64,000 bases of DNA, taken from Gleimia hominis. Lineage in GTDB: Bacteria > Actinomycetota > Actinomycetes > Actinomycetales > Actinomycetaceae. Of this stretch, positions 59,279 through 64,000 are shown piece by piece. The notes under the pieces were generated by a model, which was not told where the DNA came from, searched no databases, and saw only the letters and a list, made by a program, of their open reading frames with translations. The stretch spans positions 806,001 through 870,000 of the forward strand of contig NZ_JASXSX010000001.1 in the NCBI RefSeq assembly GCF_032085515.1, written 5' to 3'. The position numbers and the translations under genes are program-made. Every line of letters starts with the position of its first letter. The first letter of the stretch is position 1.

Positions 59279-59724
59279 TGGCAGCAAAGATTAAGAAGGG
59301 CGATCTGGTTGAGGTCATCTCTGGCCGCACATCAGACCAGAAGAAGATTGATGCACGCAACGCCCGTCGTGCAGAGCAGGGACTAGAACCACTCAAACCC
59401 GGTGACAAGGGTAAGCAGGGGCGTGTCATTAAGGTATTCCCCAAAGACCAGAAAGTCTTGGTCGAGGGTGTGAACCTAAAGACGCGTCACGTGCGTCAAG
59501 GGCAGACGGCCCAGGGCGCGGCAACCGGTGGTATTGAAATGGTTGAAGCACCGATCCACGTGTCTAAAGTAATGCTCGTTGACCCCGATACGAAGCAGCG
59601 CGTACGCGTTGGCTTCCGCATCGATGTTGACGAGAACGGCAAGCGCGTTAACCGCAACCCGATCCGCGTTATCCGCGGTGGAGCGGCACGCGGCCTCGAG
59701 ACCGGGAAGGAGATCGGAGCATGA
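59278..59724 (+). CDS. rplX: 50S ribosomal protein L24 with KOW-loop insertion
   Basis: L24 (148 aa) is an assembly initiator at the tunnel exit; many bacterial L24 proteins are about 100-110 aa. The KOW motif opens with KIKKGDLVEVISGR and resumes with GDKGKQGRVIKVFPKDQKV; between them (about residues 17-41) is an extra charged segment, TSDQKKIDARNARRAEQGL. The C-terminus is also extended. Overlaps rplE (ATGA). Confidence 0.95.
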   Translation: MAAKIKKGDLVEVISGRTSDQKKIDARNARRAEQGLEPLKPGDKGKQGRVIKVFPKDQKVLVEGVNLKTRHVRQGQTAQGAATGGIEMVEAPIHVSKVMLVDPDTKQRVRVGFRIDVDENGKRVNRNPIRVIRGGAARGLETGKEIGA

Positions 59725-60266
59725 CCCCGCGTCTAAAAACTAAGTTCGTAGACGAGGTACGCCCGAACCTCGAGAAAAAGTTCAACTACGAGAACACCAT
59801 GCAGGTGCCATCACTCGTGAAGGTAGTTGTGAACATGGGTGTCGGGGCTGCAGCGCACGACTCTAAAGCAATGGATGGGGCGATTCGGGACCTCACGGCA
59901 ATTACGGGCCAGAAACCGTCTGTGAGCCGTGCACGTAAATCCATTGCGCAGTTCAAACTGCGTCAGGGCCAGCCAATTGGTGCGCACGTGACCATGCGTG
60001 GGGATCGCATGTGGGAATTCATGGACCGTCTGATTTCTACGGCTCTTCCCCGTATCCGCGACTTCCGCGGCATGAACCCCAATCAGTTCGACGGTCAGGG
60101 TAACTACACGTTCGGCCTCACGGAGCAATCGGTGTTCCACGAGATCGACGTGGATTCAATTGACCGCGTACGTGGCATGGATATCACGATTGTCACGTCA
60201 GCTAAGACCGACGAGGAAGGTCGCGCTCTGATTCACGGGCTCGGCTTCCCGTTCAAGGAGAAGTAA
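59721..60266 (+). CDS. rplE: 50S ribosomal protein L5
   Basis: L5 (181 aa) binds 5S rRNA and P-site tRNA. VPSLVKVVVNMGVGAA, TGQKPSVSRARKSIAQFKLR and FRGMNPNQFDGQGNYTFGL are diagnostic. It overlaps rplX by four bases. Confidence 0.98.
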   Translation: MTPRLKTKFVDEVRPNLEKKFNYENTMQVPSLVKVVVNMGVGAAAHDSKAMDGAIRDLTAITGQKPSVSRARKSIAQFKLRQGQPIGAHVTMRGDRMWEFMDRLISTALPRIRDFRGMNPNQFDGQGNYTFGLTEQSVFHEIDVDSIDRVRGMDITIVTSAKTDEEGRALIHGLGFPFKEK

Positions 60267-60268
60267 GC

Positions 60269-60454
60269 ATGGCGAAGACATCTTTGAAGGTTAAAGCGAA
60301 CCGGAAACCAAAGTTCAAGGTTCGTGGATACACGCGTTGCAACCGGTGCGGGCGTCCCCGCTCGGTGTACCGCAAGTTCGGACTATGCCGCGTTTGCTTG
60401 CGTGAGCTCGCCCTTGCGGGTGAACTCCCAGGCGTGACGAAGAGCAGCTGGTAA
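60269..60454 (+). CDS. rpsZ: 30S ribosomal protein S14, zinc-binding type Z
   Basis: S14 (61 aa), the short zinc-ribbon form, with Cys24, Cys27, Cys40 and Cys43 in CNRCGRPRSVYRKFGLCRVC. A cysteine-free long form used in zinc starvation is not in this window. Two bases after rplE. Confidence 0.97.
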   Translation: MAKTSLKVKANRKPKFKVRGYTRCNRCGRPRSVYRKFGLCRVCLRELALAGELPGVTKSSW

Positions 60455-60514
60455 ACCACTACAGCGCAGGTCCTTCACTGGAGGAAACCACGTTGAGGAA
60501 GGGGAGAAACCCCA

Positions 60515-60913
60515 ATGACAATGACTGACCCGATCGCAGACATGCTGACGCGTCTGCGTAACGCGAGTCGCGCGCACCACGATTCCGTGTCTATGCCGCA
60601 CTCGAAGTTGAAGGCAGCAATTGCACAAATCCTCGTTGCGGAAGGTTACGTTGCCGCGACGAAGGTAGAGGAAGCGCCGGTCGGTAAGACCCTGACGCTT
60701 GACCTCAAGTACGGCCACAACCGTGAGGCCGCCATCTCAGGTGTACAACGCGTATCCAAACCGGGTTTGCGCGTGTACGCGAAATCGTCCGAGCTGCCGC
60801 GCGTGCGTGGTGGTTTGGGTGTCGCGATTCTTTCGACCTCATCCGGTCTACTGACGGATCGTGAAGCGTTCAACAGGGGCGTAGGTGGGGAAGTCCTCGC
60901 CTACATCTGGTAA
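60515..60913 (+). CDS. rpsH: 30S ribosomal protein S8
   Basis: S8 (132 aa), central-domain binder of 16S rRNA and, in E. coli, repressor of the spc operon. MTMTDPIADMLTRLRNASRA and the C-terminal GLLTDREAFNRGVGGEVLAY are typical. Confidence 0.98.
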   Translation: MTMTDPIADMLTRLRNASRAHHDSVSMPHSKLKAAIAQILVAEGYVAATKVEEAPVGKTLTLDLKYGHNREAAISGVQRVSKPGLRVYAKSSELPRVRGGLGVAILSTSSGLLTDREAFNRGVGGEVLAYIW

Positions 60914-60924
60914 GGAGGAAACCA

Positions 60925-61461
60925 ATGTCACGTATCGGTAAGACTCCTATCGCAATCCCAAACGGTGTGGATGTCACTATTGATGGCGCCCACGTGATTG
61001 TAAAGGGCCCGAAAGGCAGCCTTGAGCACACGATTGTTGAACCAATCACCGCTGTTGTTGAGGACGCACAGGTGTTTGTGAAGCGCCCTGACGAGTCCCG
61101 GGTGGCTCGTTCCCGCCACGGGTTGGAACGGTCCTTGATTGAGAACATGATCATCGGCGTTACCGAAGGGTACACGAAAGCCCTGGAGATCGTGGGTACC
61201 GGTTACCGCGTAGCAGCTAAAGGCAAGAACCTGGAGTTCGCGGTTGGATACTCTCACCCCGTGCTATTTGAAGCGCCTGAAGGTATCGAGTTCAAAGTTG
61301 AGTCTGCGAACAAGTTCTCGGTGGCGGGTATCGATAAGCAACTGGTTGGTGAAACCGCTGCTCGTATCCGTAAGATCCGCAAGCCCGAACCCTACAAGGG
61401 TAAAGGGATTCGTTACGCGGGTGAGCAGATCCGTCGCAAGGTTGGAAAGGCTGGTAAGTAA
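60925..61461 (+). CDS. rplF: 50S ribosomal protein L6
   Basis: L6 (178 aa) sits near the factor-binding site. MSRIGKTPIAIPNGVDVTI and the C-terminal RKPEPYKGKGIRYAGEQIRR are diagnostic. AAGGAGGAAACC precedes the ATG; it overlaps rplR by one base. Confidence 0.98.
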   Translation: MSRIGKTPIAIPNGVDVTIDGAHVIVKGPKGSLEHTIVEPITAVVEDAQVFVKRPDESRVARSRHGLERSLIENMIIGVTEGYTKALEIVGTGYRVAAKGKNLEFAVGYSHPVLFEAPEGIEFKVESANKFSVAGIDKQLVGETAARIRKIRKPEPYKGKGIRYAGEQIRRKVGKAGK

Positions 61462-61829
61462 TGTCTTACACCGTTAAAGGTAAAGGTAAGCGCGTTGCTC
61501 GGCTCCGCCGCCACCACCGCGTGCGTAACAAGGTTCATGGCACCGCTGAGCGTCCCCGCCTGGTTGTCACCCGGTCTAACCGCCACATGGTGGCGCAAGT
61601 GATCGATGACGACTTGGGGAACACACTCGCGTCGGCGTCAACAATGGAATCTGGCCTCGAGGGTGCGGAAAACAAAACCGATGCCGCCCGCAAGGTGGGC
61701 GAGGCAGTTGCACAGCGCGCTAAAGAGGCTGGAATCACCGCAGTGGTGTTCGACCGTGGGGGAAACAAGTACCACGGACGCGTAGCTGCTGTGGCCGAGG
61801 GTGCCCGTGAGGGTGGCTTGAAGCTATGA
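61461..61829 (+). CDS. rplR: 50S ribosomal protein L18
   Basis: L18 (122 aa) binds 5S rRNA. RLRRHHRVRNKVHGTAERPR, and FDRGGNKYHGRVAAVAEGAR at the C-terminus, are diagnostic. The stop overlaps the rpsE ATG (ATGA). Confidence 0.98.
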   Translation: MSYTVKGKGKRVARLRRHHRVRNKVHGTAERPRLVVTRSNRHMVAQVIDDDLGNTLASASTMESGLEGAENKTDAARKVGEAVAQRAKEAGITAVVFDRGGNKYHGRVAAVAEGAREGGLKL

Positions 61830-62542
61830 GTGAGCAGAAGAAAGAGAACACGCAGATGGCTGCAGAAGAGACGAAGAAGGGCGGCCAGCAGACGCAGGAG
61901 CGGCAGGATAACCGGCGGGAGCGTCGGTCGGGCCGTAACGAGCGTCGCGACAACCGCCGCAATGATAGCCGCGACCAGTACGAAGAGCGCGTGGTCACCA
62001 TTAACCGCGTTTCCAAAGTGGTTAAGGGCGGGCGCCGGTTCGCATTCACCGCTCTGGTAGTGGTCGGTGACGGCGAAGGCACCGTGGGCGTTGGCTACGG
62101 TAAAGCAAAAGAAGTACCTCAGGCGATTGCAAAAGGTGTGGAAGACGCGAAGAAGAACTTTTTCCGCGTCCCCATGATTGGCCGGACGATCACGCACCTG
62201 GTGCGTGGCGAAGATGCGGCTGGAATCGTGTTGCTGCGCCCCGCTTCCCCCGGTACTGGGGTAATCGCGGGTGGTCCAGTGCGCGCCGTGCTGGAATGCG
62301 CCGGTGTGCACGACGTGCTGACGAAGTCCTTGGGATCGCAAAACGCGCTGAACATCGTTCGGGCTACGGTTGCTGGTTTGAAGGAATTGGAGCAGCCTGA
62401 GGCCGTGGCAGCTCGCCGCGGACTCGCACTGGAACGCGTTGCACCAGCTTCGATGCTGCGTGCCCGTGCTGAAGGTGAAGAGGCGGAGCGCCTCATGGCT
62501 GAAATTGCTGAGAACGAGGCAGCAGCAGGGGTAGGTGCGTAA
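61826..62542 (+). CDS. rpsE: 30S ribosomal protein S5, extended N-terminus
   Basis: S5 (238 aa) shapes the mRNA entry and decoding accuracy. The S5 domain proper starts at about YEERVVTINRVSKVVKGGRR, with VGYGKAKEVPQAIAKGVEDA following; before it lie about 50 residues rich in Lys, Arg, Gln, Asn and Glu. A basic-acidic N-terminal extension is common in actinobacteria, though the length here is at the upper end as far as I recall. Overlaps rplR and rpmD. Confidence 0.97.
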   Translation: MSEQKKENTQMAAEETKKGGQQTQERQDNRRERRSGRNERRDNRRNDSRDQYEERVVTINRVSKVVKGGRRFAFTALVVVGDGEGTVGVGYGKAKEVPQAIAKGVEDAKKNFFRVPMIGRTITHLVRGEDAAGIVLLRPASPGTGVIAGGPVRAVLECAGVHDVLTKSLGSQNALNIVRATVAGLKELEQPEAVAARRGLALERVAPASMLRARAEGEEAERLMAEIAENEAAAGVGA

Positions 62543-62724
62543 TGGCGAAACTGAAGATTACCCGTACGCGCTCGTCGATTGGTCGCACGCCTAAGCAGCG
62601 TGCCACCATCGTGACTCTGGGTTTGCGCAAGATCGGTCAAAGCGTTGTCCGTGACGACACGCCGTCCGTTCGCGGCCTCATCCAGGTTGTCCGCCACATG
62701 GTTGAGGTAGAGGAGGTCGAGTAA
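62542..62724 (+). CDS. rpmD: 50S ribosomal protein L30
   Basis: L30 (60 aa). LKITRTRSSIGRTPKQRAT and LGLRKIGQSVVRDDTPSVRG are diagnostic. Overlaps rpsE by one base (TAATG). Confidence 0.97.
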   Translation: MAKLKITRTRSSIGRTPKQRATIVTLGLRKIGQSVVRDDTPSVRGLIQVVRHMVEVEEVE

Positions 62725-62726
62725 CC

Positions 62727-63179
62727 ATGGCTGAGAAGAAGGTTCTACGCCTGCACGACCTAAAGTCCGCACCCGGAGCTACCACGCGTAAGCAACGCGT
62801 TGGCCGCGGTGAAGGTTCGAAGGGTAAAACTTCGGGCCGTGGTACGAAGGGTACGAAGGCTCGTAACACCGTTCCCGCAGCGTTCGAGGGTGGGCAGATG
62901 CCGATGCATATGCGCATGCCGAAGCTGCGTGGGTTCAAAAACCCGTTCCGCGTTGAGTACCAGGTTGTGAACCTGGGGCGCTTGGAAGAGCTTTTCCCGG
63001 AGGGTGGCGACGTAACTGTTGACGCGCTCGTGGAGAAGAACGCGGTTCGTAAGAACTGTCCTGTGAAGGTACTTGGCACGGGCGAAGTTACGAAGAAGTT
63101 CAACATTACCGTCGACAAGTGGTCTGCTTCCGCTGAGGAGAAGATCACCAAGGCTGGCGGCACCATTCAGGCTCGGTAA
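62727..63179 (+). CDS. rplO: 50S ribosomal protein L15
   Basis: L15 (150 aa), a late-assembly protein. LHDLKSAPGATTRKQRVGRG, FEGGQMPMHMRMPKLRGFKN and the C-terminal SAEEKITKAGGT are typical. Followed by a hairpin before secY. Confidence 0.98.
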   Translation: MAEKKVLRLHDLKSAPGATTRKQRVGRGEGSKGKTSGRGTKGTKARNTVPAAFEGGQMPMHMRMPKLRGFKNPFRVEYQVVNLGRLEELFPEGGDVTVDALVEKNAVRKNCPVKVLGTGEVTKKFNITVDKWSASAEEKITKAGGTIQAR

Positions 63180-63199
63180 TTCGAGGCTGGTGAATATGT

Positions 63200-63233
63200 A
63201 AGGTGGCTCGATCATTCGTGGTCGAGCCACCTT
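63200..63233 (+). terminator. Hairpin between rplO and secY
   Basis: AAGGTGGCTCGA (63200-63211) pairs perfectly with TCGAGCCACCTT (63222-63233), ten-base loop. No T-run follows, so it may be a partial terminator or a processing site; secY then has its own spacer of about 100 bases. Confidence 0.65.
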
Positions 63234-63336
63234 GCTGTGTGAGCTTTCAGTTTTAGAGTTTGGGCGATTTACCGCCAGCGATTATTTTCCGGTACGCTAG
63301 GTCGTGCACTAGTGCGCATAATTTTGAGGAGGACGC

Positions 63337-64000
63337 GTGCTCAGCACATTTGCACAGGCATTCCGCACGCCTGATCTGCGGGGTAAACTGCTGTTCAGTT
63401 TGCTCATAATGGGGCTGTTCCGCCTGGGGTCTTTTATCCCTACACCGGGTGTGTCCACGCCTAACATTCAAACGTGTGTGGCGCAGCAGGGGGAGAACTC
63501 CCTGCTGGATCTCGTTAACTTGTTTTCCGGTGGAGCATTACTGCAGCTGTCAGTGTTCGCACTTGGGATCATGCCCTATATTACGGCGTCGATTATTGTG
63601 CAGTTGCTTCGTGTTGTGATTCCCCGGTTCGATGACCTCCATAAGGAAGGGCAGCAGGGGCAGACGAAGTTGACGCAGTACACGCGTTACCTAACTATTT
63701 TCTTGGGCGTCCTCCAGTCTTCTACAATGATCAGTTTGGCGATGGCAGACCGGTTGTTCCCCGGCTGTTCCGCCCCGGTGATCCCAGAGAAGAACGCTGG
63801 TACTTTCTTGATGATGCTACTGGTTATGACTGCCGGTACCGGCGTGATCATGTGGATGGGTGAGCTCATCACCGAACGCGGCATTGGCAACGGCATGTCC
63901 CTGCTGATTTTCACTTCGATTACCGCGACACTGCCGGCGCACTTGTTCTCCATTGGCCGCGCTGGGGCATGGGGGAAGGTCTTCTGGATTCTGGCGCTCA
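63337..64000 (+). CDS. secY: Preprotein translocase subunit SecY (N-terminal part)
   Basis: The first 221 residues of SecY, cut by the window end. GTG 63337 follows GAGGAGGA. It starts MLSTFAQAFRTPDLRGKLLF and shows the first transmembrane helices, the plug region SLLDLVNLFSGGALLQLS, ALGIMPYITASIIVQLL and the loop HKEGQQGQTKLTQYTRYLT, all typical of SecY. Membrane channel partner of SecE encoded at 35547. Confidence 0.97.
   Translation, partial: MLSTFAQAFRTPDLRGKLLFSLLIMGLFRLGSFIPTPGVSTPNIQTCVAQQGENSLLDLVNLFSGGALLQLSVFALGIMPYITASIIVQLLRVVIPRFDDLHKEGQQGQTKLTQYTRYLTIFLGVLQSSTMISLAMADRLFPGCSAPVIPEKNAGTFLMMLLVMTAGTGVIMWMGELITERGIGNGMSLLIFTSITATLPAHLFSIGRAGAWGKVFWILAL

Noticed and set aside
63337..64000. 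secY considered truncated
   Set aside because: The reading frame runs off the window end intact; it is cut by the window, not broken.

Overview
The window is GC-rich chromosomal DNA from a Gram-positive actinobacterium. The evidence is the complete str/S10/spc ribosomal gene order, NusG with a long acidic N-terminal extension, abundant GTG/TTG starts, a menaquinone-type 14-subunit complex I operon, an FprA-type ferredoxin reductase and sortase/membrane-anchored surface proteins. An Actinomycetaceae-like organism (Actinomyces, Actinotignum or Varibaculum group) is my best guess; species is not resolvable. No rRNA, phage, insertion sequence or CRISPR array was seen. Both ends are cut inside genes (nuoE at the left, secY at the right).

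Layout. 1-13723: plus-strand respiratory operon nuoE(partial)-F-G-H-I-J-K-L-M-N with a polyprenyl diphosphate synthase translationally coupled to nuoN, closed by a terminator. 13831-15261: NADPH-ferredoxin reductase. 15262-15709: non-coding, repeat-rich, with a perfect 15-bp hairpin and a 42-bp CTAG-rich tandem repeat. 15710-25329: six tightly overlapping minus-strand genes forming an 'anchored-repeat' ABC transporter system: a sortase-anchored surface protein, a lipoprotein metal-binding subunit with the surface domain inserted into it, a membrane-anchored surface protein, an ATPase, a permease and a large 992-residue surface protein. The operon starts from a TTGACA/TAACCT promoter with a 23-bp Fur/Zur-like palindrome next to the -10 box. 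The protease gene htpX diverges from the same spacer.

26500-35500: housekeeping and metabolic genes: yajQ, tRNA-Tyr, tRNA-Thr, tRNA-Met, rpmG, an MFS transporter, murB with a repeat-built N-terminus, a protein made of two fused alpha/beta hydrolases, adenosine deaminase, a monoacylglycerol-lipase-like hydrolase, an aspartate-type aminotransferase and tRNA-Trp.

35500-64000: transcription/translation core on the plus strand: secE, nusG, rplK-rplA, rplJ-rplL (with leader/attenuator), rpoB-rpoC, an unknown exported protein, rpsL-rpsG-fusA, tuf, the S10 block (rpsJ to rpsQ), then after a terminator and a new leader the spc block (rplN to rplO), and secY.

Most notable: (1) the anchored-repeat operon. 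Its surface domains share paired histidine motifs (GHxD and HxHxNW), its binding protein is ZnuA-like but split by a 245-residue insertion, and its promoter carries a Fur-family-like operator; together these suggest cell-wall relay of zinc or manganese. The families are named in databases, but the mechanism is, as far as I know, not established. (2) NuoG has lost all four N7 iron-sulfur ligands while the flanking sequence is preserved. (3) Several small tandem repeats and structured leaders lie between essential genes.
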